From assembly GCF_007829875.1 (NCBI RefSeq), contig NZ_VIWV01000001.1, forward strand, positions 7,452,001-7,516,000: a DNA stretch of 64,000 bases, in the 5' to 3' direction. The notes beneath the pieces were generated by a model. The model saw only the letters and a program-made list of their open reading frames with translations, was not told the origin of the DNA and ran no database searches. Positions 48,701 through 59,300 of this stretch are shown here, piece by piece. This stretch comes from Streptomyces capillispiralis. Its GTDB lineage: Bacteria; Actinomycetota; Actinomycetes; Streptomycetales; Streptomycetaceae. The translations under genes and the position numbers were made by a program. Positions within the stretch are counted from its first letter, which is position 1; every line of letters begins with the position of its first letter.

Positions 48701-50395
48701 CCCCAGCAACGGTTGATGCTGCAAACGGCCTGGCAGGCCGTGGAGGACGCGGGGCACCGTCCCGCGGACCTGCGCGGCAGCCGTACGGGCGTCTTCATCG
48801 GCGCGACCTCCCGCGACTACGACTGGCAGCTGCACCGGGCCGGCCGGCACCGCGAGGGACACGTCGTCAGCGGCAACGGCCACTGCCTCATCGCCAACCG
48901 GGTCTCCTACCAACTCGACCTGCGCGGCCCCAGCGAGGCCGTCGACACGGCGTGCTCCAGTTCGCTCACCGCGCTGCACCGGGCGGTGCGCGCGGTCCGG
49001 CACGGCGAGTGCGACGCCGCGATCGTCGGCGGGGTGCACCTCTTCCTCACCGCGGACCTCTTCGTCGCCCTCGGACAACTCGGCATCATGTCGCCCGACG
49101 GACGGTGCGCCGCCTTCGACCGGGGCGCCAACGGCATGGTGCGCGGCGAGGGGTGCGTGGCCGTCCTGGTCAAACCGCTGTCCCGGGCGCTCGCGGACGG
49201 CGACACCGTGTACGCGCTGGTGCGCGGCAGCGGCGTCTCGCACGGCGGCGGCGGACACATGGACTCGCTCATGATGCCCAACCCGACGGCCCAGGCCGAC
49301 CTGATCGCCTCGGTCCACCGCGAGGCCGGGGTGGACCCGCGCACCGTCACCTATGTGGAGGCGCACGGCACCGGCACCGAGGTGGGCGACCCGATCGAAG
49401 TACGGGGACTGCGCAAGGCGTTCGCCGCCGGGACCGGGGAGGCGGCGAGCGAGACGGCCGAACCGTGGTGCCTGCTGGGCACCGTCAAGTCCAACGTGGG
49501 CCACACCGAGGCGGCGGCGGGCCTCACCGGCGTCGTCAAGACGGTGCTCGCCATGCGCCACGGCCTGCTGCCGCCCACGCTCCACTTCACCGAGCCCAAC
49601 CCGCTGCTCGACCTGGACGGGAGCCCGTTCCGGGTGGTGGACCGCCCGACCCCGTGGCCGGCCGGTGACGCCCCGAGGCGGGCGGGAGTCAGCGCCTTCG
49701 GGCTCGGCGGCACCAACGCCCACGTCCTGCTGGAGGACCACCCCGACACCCGCGCCGGGGCACCGGACGCCGGTGGCCGGCCGGTCGTCGTCCCGTTGTC
49801 CGCCCGTACCCCCGACCGCCTGCGGGCCCGGCTGCGGGACCTGCACGCCTTCCTCACCGACGACGGACCGGACCGCGGCACCCCGCCGGCCCTCGCCGAC
49901 ATCGCCCACACCCTCGCCACGGGACGTGACCCGATGACCCACCGCGCGGCGTTCGCCGTCGGGACGAATGCACAACTCGCCGCCTCGATACGGCGGTTGC
50001 TCGACGGGCAGCCGGGCCCCGACACCTTCACCGGATCGGCGGCCCGGGGCACCGGCGGGCCGGCCGACCCCGCCTCGCCGGACACCGACCCCTACGCGGC
50101 GGCCCGCGACTGGGCGGCCGGAACGGGCCGGCTGCCCGCGAGCGCGGGGCGGCGCATCTCCCTGCCGGCCTACCCGTTCGACCCGCAGCGCCACTGGGCG
50201 GAACCCCTCGACGACCCATCAGCGCCCGACTCGGCGGCTGACTCGGCGCCTGGCCCGGCGGCCGATCCGGTGACCGACCCGCTGACCGACTCGGCACCGG
50301 ACGCGGGCGACGCGCTGCCCGGGCTGCTCCAGGCACTCAACGACGGCCGCCTCTCCGTGGACGAGGCGGAACGGCTCATGGAAGGTGTGCGGTGA
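39797..50395 (+). CDS. Trans-AT PKS 2: DH-ACP, KS-KR-ACP, KS-MT-ACP, KS
   Basis: Second assembly-line protein, 3532 residues, starting 2 bp after the PKS1 stop. Domains: DH (30-290; HLVHRVPVLPG has Arg for the usual Gly, and the second motif reads HPAVLDFATL without Gln/His), ACP4 (GLGSVDLL, about 352), KS4 (484-915; HGTGT is HASGT, His kept), KR3 (core 1358-1500; SSL, YSAAN, VED implies B-type), ACP5 (LTSVEL, about 1650), KS5 (1733-2156, intact), a Gly/His repeat (about 2368-2390), C-methyltransferase (2435-2700; IEIGGGTGGTTRRLL), ACP6 (GMDSL) and KS6 (2881-3313, intact). The C-terminal 28 residues (LLQALNDGRLSVDEAERL) are a docking helix pair. The DH-ACP start completes KS3 of PKS1. No AT domain. 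Confidence 0.95.
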   Translation: MPDNRSVQRPHDPLRPLAGRRAGTGVTADDPALRDHLVHRVPVLPGVFLLDLVLRTVRRAGVDPAHVVLRRIVFHAPIVGSDDRTPVEVVLGDTGPGQPVPVTVRSRPGGDPGAPWETNCTAELHPADAWARRRIDPAALTAAAPRTVDIDDLYGFVRALDIHHQGFMRASGSVHVTGGHALARMRLADEAVAHLGDFHAHPAVLDFATLVPMLLFPEQDLGTPHHAYIPLYIESFRARAGVGAENLVHVPGPVTGGFDSELFQADIDVCEPGGDVVAEFVGFRAKRVRSAALITDRGRTPAARRDAPGPAGPAPVAEGGFEERIAVLVARRAGVEPTALDRDLGFYECGLGSVDLLSLAADLEDMLGTELYPTLLFEHPTVRRLAEHLRTEHPDAVTPAQGAPVRQALGAPVLQASTTQVRPAATPVLPAAGTSGSSAPGTGEPPAPGRGEQAAAVPPPSPAAAVPPVSGPAPLPSPPAADGAQPLAIVGLAGRYPGARTPEELWDVLAEGEDRAGPVPPDRWDHAPYFDPDRGTPGRTYSRWGAFCDGVAEFDAPFFHLTDDQAELMDPHERLLLQTAWEAMEDAGLTPEELAGQTGRAVGVFAGAMWNDYQLHGLDRLREGTARAAGSWSSALSNRLSYFFDFTGPSITVDTACSASLAALHLAADAIRRGECRAALVGGVNLSLHPYKYLRLAELGMLSPTGRCRPFGADADGYVPGEGVGVLVLRPLADALASGDHVHGLLRGSSLLHSGRTGGYSVPSPDAQTRVLSAALADAGVPPRSIGYVEAHASGTVLGDQIEVEALSSVYGRHSDDPGHCVIGSAKPVIGHLEAAAGMAGLTKVLMALRHRTLPALADVGAPAGGIRWERTPFRLPAAPEPWPAPVDPADGRPLPRRAAVSAFGAGGANAHVIVEEFTGHDTGAPPAGDRPLAVPLSARSADRLREQAGRLAEHLRARPGLRLADVAHTLRTGRRPMEHRLAVVAATASELADALAAFADGRTPDSPAYAGTESVGTASAGTESVSAQSVGTGTGSVSTESAGTDSPVPGTGAGTGPGPDVRGAGDGPAEAAAARRWAGGGPPQWPLLAGARRISLPTYPFARRRYWIGEAARETPPPAHDEPVTRQPGPSGRPATLLHVPDTRPLPLPPAATVPGSLPDGPLLVLDADTDRVRALRALHPDVVQVRPGMSYLRTGDDAFEVEPGDAGHYARLVDTLRAQGRAPGAVLHLWPLSGRDTTGDTSVGGVLSALLLCRALAVGLTRPLPVVYVYAAHGASPAHAAVGGLARSVRLEQPKLLLKTVWHRTPDVTAHTLLAEAYAPADRYGTEVRHTERGRLTEVFVPAGPPTASVRLSRPGGVYLITGGAGGLGLHTARRIAASGDVCVALLGRSPRGERTDAAVAELRALGARAVYLTADVTDREALDAAVREVRERFGPLTGVVHAAGVVEDALVVNKSRHAAERVLAPKLSGTAALDSVTAEDRLDYLLLCSSLAAAAGSAGGADYSAANRALDAFAARREELRRAGERHGATVAVDWPLWRDGGMRIEPALRERVLARTGSVPLDTATALDALETALTLGTERVVVLHGDPDRLTAALETPATGASPAADPRGPLDARVTASVATALRRAGRTVPAASLRSSGFMSLGLTSVELVGLTRELGSWLGVDLPATTLFRYPDGERLVSHLLDAHPDAVRAALRSETPPPVPDDAPAPADATSVKGGDEGVPGREQPVAVIGMAGYFPGSEDPAGLWADLVAGRDLVTGVPADRWDHALYHDPDGTRPDATDCGHGGFLDDVTRFDAAFFGLTPAEAEGLDPQTRLLMEVFHRTAEDAAVAGRLRGSSTGTFVGRCFNDYDQAMTAAGRRMGAHDVTGTSATMAANRIAHHFDLAGPSLVVDTACSSSLYALHLAVAAVRRGECDMAFAAGTNLVLDPQHYVRSSALGALSPSGRCHTFDDRADGYVPAEAVVAVLVKPLDRALADGDPVHAVIREVGVNHGGRAGSVTAPSPDRQTRLLLDTWARAGIEPDALGYLEAHGTGTALGDPIEIEGAVAAFRHHTSRTAFCAVGSAKAHLGHAEGAAGLVGVVKAVLQMRHGTIPAMPDHRTPNPHCRFDGSPLFVNPRPLAWDPPEGRPRLAGVSSFGFGGSYAHAVIEQAPVRTTAPAPRRPRLFPYSARDGAALRRLLRRHRDFLAATPGLPLDGVAATLHGGREPMEHRLALVADSHEGLLAAMDACLADPRDPGGVRAAATEDDPDATLLAAARAWADGEPLPAGAAPDPGTVRLALPTYPFAGARHWFTDTDTDTVAAPVEVAPAPSGSPDTPPEVLDVRRHIRRSGFSGRHAARGMERLNDLLRRWTARLLADEPGGHGEHGEHGESGGHGGHGGHGGLLTARRLRALLADEDAHGRLADALAAMTAEVPDPSGAGPDFPAESAALAAEHPELAPWLRLVDVCLPRLPDILTGRADALEVFFSPDHPDLLLGIYDGNTVADHHNEIVARLVAGRVRALRESRPGRPVTLIEIGGGTGGTTRRLLDAVAEHGDAVHYRFTDVSPAFLPAARARFADTPVDFTCTVLDLDRDPREQGFAPGCADIVVAANSVHATRHLGESLGRIRDLLAPGGALVLEELVRDHDCMTAMIGPLPGYWSAVDADARLPHSPFLDVPRWRAALAEQGFGATWALGAPDLPETGFDNAVIYSRVPADAPAPVTRDDAGRRESPRPPAPPVPPDRPAAPPAPLVPAVPEPVAPRVPEPASADAGEVRDRLLPVFARFFGLAPDQVDPAAPFDRYGMDSLSAIQLVRTLEPEFGRLPKVLLFEHPSIDALAAHLAEHAPTASRAKRPAPAAPADETGTPGPTGSTEHTPPQPGPLRAGGLAGGAGDDPVAIVGMAGRYARSPDLRTWWRHLRDGTHLVGEIPRDRFDWREVFGDPHRTPGKVNSRWGSFIDGVDRFDADFFGLTPMEAELMDPQQRLMLQTAWQAVEDAGHRPADLRGSRTGVFIGATSRDYDWQLHRAGRHREGHVVSGNGHCLIANRVSYQLDLRGPSEAVDTACSSSLTALHRAVRAVRHGECDAAIVGGVHLFLTADLFVALGQLGIMSPDGRCAAFDRGANGMVRGEGCVAVLVKPLSRALADGDTVYALVRGSGVSHGGGGHMDSLMMPNPTAQADLIASVHREAGVDPRTVTYVEAHGTGTEVGDPIEVRGLRKAFAAGTGEAASETAEPWCLLGTVKSNVGHTEAAAGLTGVVKTVLAMRHGLLPPTLHFTEPNPLLDLDGSPFRVVDRPTPWPAGDAPRRAGVSAFGLGGTNAHVLLEDHPDTRAGAPDAGGRPVVVPLSARTPDRLRARLRDLHAFLTDDGPDRGTPPALADIAHTLATGRDPMTHRAAFAVGTNAQLAASIRRLLDGQPGPDTFTGSAARGTGGPADPASPDTDPYAAARDWAAGTGRLPASAGRRISLPAYPFDPQRHWAEPLDDPSAPDSAADSAPGPAADPVTDPLTDSAPDAGDALPGLLQALNDGRLSVDEAERLMEGVR
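42826..42975 (+). repeat. Degenerate Gly/Thr/Ser repeat coding a linker in PKS2
   Basis: Imperfect copies of a unit like GGCACGGAGTCCGTG encode repeated GTESV/GTASA/GTGSV-like blocks in the linker between KS4 and KR3. The frame stays open. It is likely an expanded flexible linker. Confidence 0.6.
46901..46966 (+). repeat. 9-bp tandem repeat coding Gly/His-rich segment in PKS2
   Basis: Units CACGGCGAG, then CACGG(C/T)GGG, encode HGE x3 and GGH/HGG x3 just before the methyltransferase region. Six His fall within 22 residues. The frame is preserved. Confidence 0.8.
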
Positions 50396-53300
50396 TCTCC
50401 AGGCAGAACCGGCGGGACATCCTCGAACGCGTCAGGACCGGCGACCTCTCCGTCTCCGACGCCGCCGCCCTCCTGAGGACGGCACGGCCGTCCGGCGCGA
50501 CCCCTCCCGGCCGGCACGAGCCGGTGGCCTACACCTCCGGCTGGGTGCGCGCCGAACCGGTCGCCGGCCGGCCCCCGTCCCACGGGCGTCCGCCGCTGAT
50601 CGTGCTGGACCCGGCCGCGGCCCGCCGTCCCGGCCTCGTCCGGCCGGGCACCGGCCGGGTCGTCGAGGCCGTCACCGGACCATGGCCGGCGTCGCGCCCC
50701 GACACGGTCTCCCTCACCGACGACGCGTCGTGGGAGCGGATGTGGTCCTCCCTCGGTGCCGCCGACGCGCTGCCCGATCGGATCGTCCTCGTCACGGGCG
50801 AGGGGCCCGAGCACTGCCTCGACCTGGTGTACCCGGCCGTGCGCACCCTGATCCGGGGCCGTGTCGGCGAGCGCCCGCGGATCGCCTGCGCGGCGGTGGG
50901 GGAGGACCGGGAGCAGGCAGCCGACGCGCTCGGCGGGTTCTGCTCGATCGCGGTCCGGGAGGACGGCCGCCTCCACATGGTCGCCGTGTCCTCGGACGGC
51001 CCGACCGACCCCGTGACACTGGCCCTGGAGGAACTGGCGCACCCGGCGGCGCCGTTGCACCAGGTACGGCACGACCGCACCGGACGCTGGGTGCGGACCC
51101 TGACCCCGGCCCGGCTGACGCCGGGCGAGGCGACGCTTCCCGCCGACGGGGTCCAGCTGCTGTCCGGAGGCGGGGGCGGCATCGCGCTGAGTCTGGCCGA
51201 GCACCTGACGGCAGCGCCCGGGACCCGGCTGGTCCTGCTGGGCCGCTCCCGCCCCGGCCCCCGGGCCGAGGACCTTCTGCGCCGGCTCGGCCCCGGCGCC
51301 GGCGAGCGGGTCCGCTACGTCCGCGGAGACGTGACCCGGCTGGACGACGTGCGGCAGGCCGTCGCCGAGGCCCGGTCGGCCTTCGGCCCGGTGACCGGCG
51401 TGCTGCACCTGGCCGGGGTCAACGAGGACGCGTACCTCGCCAACAAGGCATCCGGTGCGCACGCGCGCGTACTGGCCCCCAAGCTGGCCGGCGCCCGCAC
51501 CCTCGACGAGGCGACGCGGGACGAGCCGCTGCACCACTTCGTGCTGTTCTCCTCGCTCGCCGGATACGCCGGGCACCCGGGGCAGGCCGACTACGCCGCC
51601 GCGAGCCGCGCGCTGGGCGGTTTCGCCTCCCACCGGGCCGCCCTGGTCGAGGAGGGCCGCCGGAGCGGGCGGACGGTGTCGGTCGGCTGGCCGTTGTGGG
51701 CCGACGGCGGCATGACCCTCAGCGACACCGACCGTGCGGCCGTCGAACAGCTCCAGGGCATGGTCGCGATGCCGACCGGTACGGGACTGGAGGCGATGGC
51801 GGCCGCGCTGGGCTCCCCGGCGCGCGAGATCGTGGTGATCCACGGCCACCGGTCGCGCATCGAACGGTTCGTCGAGCAGCGCCTCACGGGTACGGCCGGC
51901 ACCCACGCCACACCCGCGGCGACGGACCCCGTACCCTCCACGGACTCGGCGGCCGAGCGGGACACCGCGGACGCGACCGGTCCGGCACGGGACCTCCTGT
52001 TCGGCCTGGTCTCACGGCTCACCCGCATCCGGCCGGGCACGCTCCGCTCCGACCAGGAGTTCTCCGCGCTCGGCATCGACTCGGTCATGATCAAGCGGCT
52101 CACGGCCGCCCTGGAGGACCGGCTCGGGCCGATGCCCGCGACCCTGCTGTTCGAGCACCGCACGATCGACGCCCTGGCCGGCCACCTGGCCGCCCACCAC
52201 CGCCCGGCGCTCCTGACCACCACCACGGACCGCCCCCCGTCACCGGCGGCTCCACCCGACCCCACCTCACCCACACCCACGCCCGACGCCGCGTCGTCCC
52301 CCGTACCCACGCCCCCCGGACGCGCCGGCTCCACCGGCTCCGCCGCCCCCCTCCCGGCCGCCGCCCACGCCGGCCGGCCGGCGGGCGAGGAGCCGGCGCC
52401 CGACGACGCCATCGCCGTCATCGGACTGGCGGGTCGCTATCCCGGCGCGCGCGACGTGTCGGAGCTGTGGCGGATGCTGGCCGAGGGACGGCACGGCATC
52501 CGGGAGATACCGGCGGACCGCTGGGACAAGGACCGCTGGTTCGACCGCGGTGACCGGCGGCCGGGCACCAGCTACGGCCGCTGGGGCGGCTTCCTCGACG
52601 ACGTCGCGCGCTTCGACTCGCTGTTCTTCTCCGTCGCGCCGCGCGAGGCACGGCGGATGGACCCCGCCGAGCGGCTCTTCCTGGAGGTCGCCTGGTCGGC
52701 CCTGGAGGACGCCGGATACACGCGGGCGCGGCTGCACCACGCCACCCGCACCGACGAGGGGCACGCGGTGGGCGTCTTCGTCGGTGCCACCGGCCTGGCG
52801 TACGGCCTGGTCGGCGCGGAGGAGTGGGGGAAGGGCAACCCGGTTCCCGCCTACTCGATGGAGTTCTCCCTCGCCAACCGCCTCTCGTACTTCCTGGACG
52901 TGCACGGCCCCAGCCTGACCGTCGACACCGCCTGCTCGGCCTCCCTCACGGCCCTGCACCTGGCCTGCGAGAGCCTGCGCCACGGCGAATGCCGGACGGC
53001 CGTCGTCGGCGGCGCGCACCTCAACCTGCACCCGATGAAGTACGCTATGCTCGCCGAGCAGCGCATGATCTCCCCGGACGGGGTGTGCCGGGCGTTCGGC
53101 GACGGCGGCAACGGATTCGTGCCCGGCGAGGGCGTGGGCGCCGTGGTGCTGAAACCGCTCGCCGCGGCCCGCGCGGACGGCGACCGGATCGACGCGGTCA
53201 TCCGGGCCACCGCCATCAGCCACGGGGGCCGCACCAACGGCTACACCGTGCCGTCCCCGCGCGCCCACGCCTCCGTGATCGGCGCGGCCCTGCGCCGCTC

Positions 53301-56300
53301 CGGCATCGACCCGTCGGGCATCGGCTACGTCGAGGCGCACGGCACCGGCACCGAACTCGGCGATCCCATCGAGATCGAAGGGCTGGCCCGGGTGTTCGGC
53401 CGGGCCACCGGAGAACTCCAGTACTGTGCGCTGGGCTCCGTGAAACCCAACATCGGGCACGCCGAGGCCGCGGCCGGCATCGCCGGTCTCACCAAGATCC
53501 TCCTCCAGCTCAGGCACCGTACGCTCGTGCCCACGCTGCACAGCGACCCGCCCAACCCGAGGATCGACTTCGCCGGGACGCCGTTCCGCCTCCAGCACAC
53601 CGCCGAACCGTGGCACCCCCTGCCCGGCCACACCCTGCTCCGGGCCGCCCTCAGCTCCTTCGGCGCGGGCGGCGCCAACGCCCACGCCGTGATCGAGGAG
53701 TACCGGGACCACGCCGGCGCCCGGCCCGCCGAGGGCGGGGACCAGTTGGTCGTGCTGTCCGCCAGGACACCGGACCGGCTCAGGGCCGCCGCGGGCCGGC
53801 TGGCCCGGTTCCTCGACGGCCCGGAGTCCACCGGAGCGGACCTGGCGGACATCGCCCACACCCTGCGCACCGGACGCGAGGCCTTCGACCATCGTGCCGC
53901 CTTCGTCGTACCGACCCGGGAGCGGCTGCGGGAGGCGCTCACGGAGTACGTCGCGACCGGCACCGCCCACGCGAGCGGGCACGCAGCCCCCCGAGAGCCG
54001 GGGCGGGCGACGGCGGCCGTGTCCGTCCGTCCGGCCGCCGGCAGCCTGCACGAGGCCGCCGCCCGCTGGGTGACGGGGGAGGACTCCGCGCTGCCCGAGC
54101 CCGGCGGACGGCCCGGCCGGAGCCCGCGCCTCGTGTCCCTGCCCGCCTATCCCTTCGACGGGCCCGTGCACTGGCCCGACACCGTGGACGCCCCGGCGGC
54201 CGGGGACGCCGCCCGCCCGGCCGCGGGGACACCGCTCACCGAGCGGGGCACGGCGGCGGACGGTACGGCCGAGTTCGAGGCCGGGCTCTCCCCGGACCAC
54301 CCGTGGGTCGCCGACCACCTCGTCGACGGGCGGCCCGTACTGGCCGGCGCCGCCCTCCTGGAACTGGCCCGCGCGGCGGCCGAACGCACGGCGGGCCGGA
54401 CCGTCGCGGAACTGACCGACGTGCGCTGGCGCACCCCGCTGGTCGTGGACGACGGCGTACAGCCCGTCGTCCGCGTACGGCCCGACGCCGGGGACGGAGC
54501 CCTCCAGGTCCGGATCGGCACCGGGGACGGACACGCCGCGCACACCACGGTCACCGTGCCCGCGGCACCCCCCGCTGACGAACCGCCCCGGGACACCGCC
54601 GCACCGCTCGACCTCGCCGCCGTACGGCAGCGCTGCCCCCGGCGGACCGGGCAGGAGGACTTCTACGACCGCGCACGGGCCGCCGGCCTCGGCTACGGCC
54701 CGTCGTACCGCCGGGTGGAGCGCCTGTGGTCCGGGGAGGGAGAGGCACTGGCCGAACTCGCTCCCGCGCCGGCCGGCCGCGCGGGCGGAGGCATCAGCGA
54801 CCCCGGCACCACCGACGCCGCCCTGCACGCCGTGCACGGGGCGCTGCCCGCGTGGAGCGAACCGGCCACCCGGCCCGCGGCCGTCGCACGGGTCCTCGTG
54901 CACCACGCCGACCGGGCCGCCCGGTACGCCCACGCCCGCCTGGTGTCCGCCGACGCCGAGCGCGGGACGGCCACGTGCGACGTGCTGATGGCGGACGCGC
55001 AGGGCCGGGTCCTCGTCGAGTTCACCGGGCTGACCGTGGTGCGGCCGCCGCAGGCCGCCGAGGTGCCCCACCTCACGCCCGTCTGGCGCGTCGAGCCCCG
55101 GTCGGCCGCGCCCGGCCCCACCGGCCCGGCGCTGGTCCTCACCGCCGGCCACGACGCGGGACTCGCCGCCGCCCTGGTCCGCCGTCACGGCGAGGGCAGC
55201 CGCGCCGTCGACCTCGACCCGCCGCGCACCCGCGACGACCTGGCGGACCTGCTGCGCGCCCACCCCGCGGCGCGCGTGCTCTACTTCGCCGGCGGGGTGG
55301 ACACCCGCCGCCACTCCTCCACCGACCTCGGGCACCTGGAGCGGACCCAACGGCACGGCTGCCGGGCGCTGTTCCACCTGGCGCAGGCCCTGGCCGCCGT
55401 CCGGCCGCGCGGTGTGCGGCTCGTCGTCCTGACCAACGACAGCCAGCAGCCCGAACCCGGCGGCCCCGTCGACCACCCGTTCGCGGGCGCGCTGCACGGC
55501 ATGGCCCGCACCCTCGCGCGCGAACTGCCGTTCCTCGACGTCGTCTGCCTGGACCTCTCCCGCACCGACCTCACGGACCGCGGCGCGCACGGCGACGGGG
55601 ACGCACTGGCCGAGGCGATCGCCGCGGAACCGCCCGGCACCCCGTTCACGGAGGTCGCGCTGCGCGAGGGCACCCGGCTCGTCAAGCGGCTCGCCCCCGT
55701 CCGGCTGCCCGCCCCGGCCGATCAGCGGCTGCCGCTGCGCCGCGGCGGCCGCTACCTCGTCGTCGGCGGCACCGGCGGTCTCGGACGCGTGATCAGCGAA
55801 CACCTGCTGGGGGCCTGGGACGCCCGTCTGGTGGTGATGGGACGCCGGACCGGGGACGACCTGCCGGACGGGACGCTCGCCCGGCTGCGGGGACACGGCG
55901 GGCAGGTCGCCTACGTCTCCGGCGACGTGACCGACCCCGCCGCCACCCGCGCGGCGGTGCGCCTGATGCACGAGCGGTACGGCGGTGTCGACGGCGCCGT
56001 CCACACCGCGTTCGTACTGGCCGACCGGACCATCGCCCAGTCGGACGACGACGTCTTCGACGCCGCGTTCGCCCCCAAGACACGAGGGACCGTCGCGCTG
56101 GCCGACGCCCTCACCGCCGAACCCCTCGACTTCTTCGCCCTCTTCTCCTCGGCCATCGCCCACACCGGCAACCCCGGCCAGTCCAACTACGCGGCCGGCT
56201 CGACGTTCATGAGCGCCTACGGCGCGCACCTCGCCGAGCGGCTGCACTGGCCGGTGACCGTCTTCGAGTGGGGCTTCTGGGGCGACGAGGGCGCCGTCGC

Positions 56301-59300
56301 CGACGCCGAACACCACGAGCGGCTGGCCCGCTGGGGCGTCCGGCCGCTGTCCGCCGCCGACGGACTGCGCGCCTTCCGCCAGGGACTCGCCGCCGGCCTC
56401 ACCCGGATCGCACCCCTGCGCGCGGACCTCGAGGAACTGGCGCGGGTGACCCCCTTGGAGCCGGTGACCCTGCACCGGCTCCCGCCGGCCGGCACCGGCC
56501 GGGACGTACTCGCCGCGCCGGTCGCGGCCGTCCGCGCGGCGCAGGACGCCGACCCCGAACCGTACGCGCCCGACTACCTCGACAGCGTGGACGACTACGC
56601 GCGCCTGGCCGTCCTGGCGGCCCTGCGCTCGGCCACCGAGTCCCTGGCACCTGGCGCCACCTGCACCCGCGCGGGCCTGCTGGCCGACCTCGCCGTCCAC
56701 GAAACGCGTCGGCCCCTCTTCGACGCCCTGCTCGCGGCGCTGGAGACGGGCGGCCACCTCCGCTCCCGGGACGGCGACCGCATCACGGCGCCGGCCCCCG
56801 ACGAGGGACGCCGGAAGTCCCTCCGCGACCGGCTCGTGGCTCGCTTCGGCCGGCTGGCCCCCACCCTCGACCTCCTGGACGAGTGCGCCGCCGCCCTGCC
56901 CGACGTGCTCGCCCACCGGCGGCGCGGTCTGGACGTCCTCTTCCCCGGTGGCTCCGACCGGCGCATGGCGGCGCTCTACGCCGACGATCCGCGCACCCAC
57001 CACTTCAACCGCCTCACCGCGGCGGCCGTACGGGCGGCCGTCGCCGACGCGGTGGCCGCCGACCCGTCCCGGCCGGTGCGCATCCTGGAGATCGGCGCCG
57101 GCACCGGTGCCACCACGCGTGCCGTGCTCGACGCCCTGGACGACCACGCCGCGGCCGTCTCCTACGACGTCACCGACATCTCGCCCTCCCTCGTCGCCGC
57201 GACCCGGCGCCGGCTGGCCGCCGGGCGCCCGCACACGGACTTCCGCGTCCTGGACATCGCGGACGACCCCTCCAAGCAGGGCTTCGGCACCGACCGGTAC
57301 GACATCGTCGTCGCCACCAACGTCCTGCACGCCACCCGGGACATCCGGCGCACCCTGCGCAACGTCGCCGAACTGACCCCCCACGGCGGCCTGCTGGTCG
57401 TCAACGAGGCCACCCGGGTCCTCGACGCGGTCACCCCCGTCTTCGGCCTCACCGACGGATGGTGGCTCGCCGAAGACGCCGAACTCAGGCTGCCGCACGG
57501 GCCGTTGCTCGCCCCGGCCACCTGGCGGGCGCTCCTCGTGGAGGCCGGGTTCGACCGCGCCCGGCGGTTCGGCGTCCCCGGCCGGCCCGACCACCAGGCC
57601 GGACAGCACGTCTTCGTCGCCGAGCGGGGCGCCTGGCGGACACCGCCGCCCGAGTCCGCCGGCCGGCCCGCGGGCGAGCAGCCCGGGGCCCGTGCCGAGG
57701 AGCCGGCCGCAGGGCGGGCGGCGGCGGTTCCGGACGGCGCGGACGACCGGCTCGGCGCGCGGACGACACAGCATCTGCGCGGCCTGTTCGCCGAACTGCT
57801 CAGGCTGCCGCTGGACGACGTGGACACGGCGGTGCCGCTCGCGTCACTGGGCACGGACTCGCTGACCGTGATGGAGGCCGTCGAACGACTGGAGCGGGAC
57901 ATCGGTCCCGTGCCGCAGGAGCTGCTGGTCACGGGCGAGTCGGTGCGCTCCGTCGCCGAGGCGCTGGTGGCCGTCAAGCGCGTGGAACTGGCGAAGCTGC
58001 TCGCCGTCCATCCGGAAGGTCCCTCCGCGCCCGCACCGGCCCCCGCGCCGGGCACTCCGCCGCCTCCCGCCGGGGACGCCTCCGGCCACCGGGAGCGGCC
58101 GACCGTGACACCGTCCCCCGGCACCGGCACCGGCACCGGCACCGACACCGGCACCGGCACGGCCGGCCCCGTCCCGCCGGTCGCGGAGGGCGAACCGATC
58201 GCCGTCGTGGGACTGGCGGGCCGCTACCCGGGTGCCGCGGACCCCGACACGCTGTGGGAGCACCTGCTCGCCGGACGCAGCCTCATCACCCCGGTCCCGC
58301 CCGGGCGGTGGAACGGCGCGGACCCCGCCGCCGACGCTCCCGCCGGTGCGGAACCCCCCGCCGACGGCAGCGCCAGGGGAGGTTTCCTCGACGACGTCGA
58401 CCGCTTCGACCCCCTCCTGTTCCGCATCTCGCCCCGCGAGGCGGAACGCATGGACCCCGCCGAGCGGCTCTTCCTGGAGACCGTCTGGGAGGCCCTGGAG
58501 GACGCCGCCCTGCCCCCGTCCCGGCTGGCCCGCGGCCGCACCCGGCCCGACGGCCGCACCGGGGTCTTCGTCGGCGTCATGCACCACCAGTACGCCCTGC
58601 TGGGCGCCGAGGAACGCGCCCGGGGCAACGCCGTCCAGGCGTTCTCCTCCGGCTGGTCCGTCGCCAACCGCGTGTCGCACACCTTCGGCCTGACCGGACC
58701 GAGCATGGCGGTCGACACCGCGTGCTCCTCCGCCCTCACCGCCGTCCACCTCGCCGTGCGCAGCCTGCGCTCCGGAGAGTGCGGCACGGCCGTCGCCGGA
58801 GGGGTCAACGTCATCCTCCACCCCAGCCACCACACCGATCTGGCCGCCGCGCGGATGCTGTCACCGCACGGCACGCCCCGGGTCTTCGACACGGCCGCCG
58901 ACGGCATCGTCACCGGCGAGGGAGTCGGCGCGCTGGTCCTCAAGCGGCTGTCGGACGCGGTGCGCGACGGCGACCGCGTGCACGCCTGCATCCTCGGCTC
59001 CGCGGTCAACGCCGACGGACCGACCGAGGCGTACGCCGTCCCCCGCGCCGCAGCGCAGGTGGAACTGATCGCCCGGGCACTCGAGTCCGCGGGCGCCGGG
59101 GCCGGCACCGTGCAGTACGTGGAGGCGCAGGCCACCGGGTCACCCGTCGGCGACCCGGTCGAACTGGCCGCGCTGCGCGAGGCCTACGGCGTGCGCGAGG
59201 ACGGGCACCGGCTGCGCATCGGCTCGGTGAAGCCGAACACCGGGCACCTCGAAGCCGCCTCCGGCATGGTCCAGTTGACCAAGGTGATCCTCCAACTGCG

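Noticed and set aside
50385..52553. 722-codon plus-strand frame at the PKS3 start
   Set aside because: Arg/Pro-rich shadow; the frame starting at GTG 50392 gives the docking helix, KR, ACP and KS7 in one open reading frame.
52267..57774. Very long minus-strand open frame opposite PKS3
   Set aside because: Same cause; the plus strand in the third frame encodes clear KS, DH, KR, MT and ACP domains.
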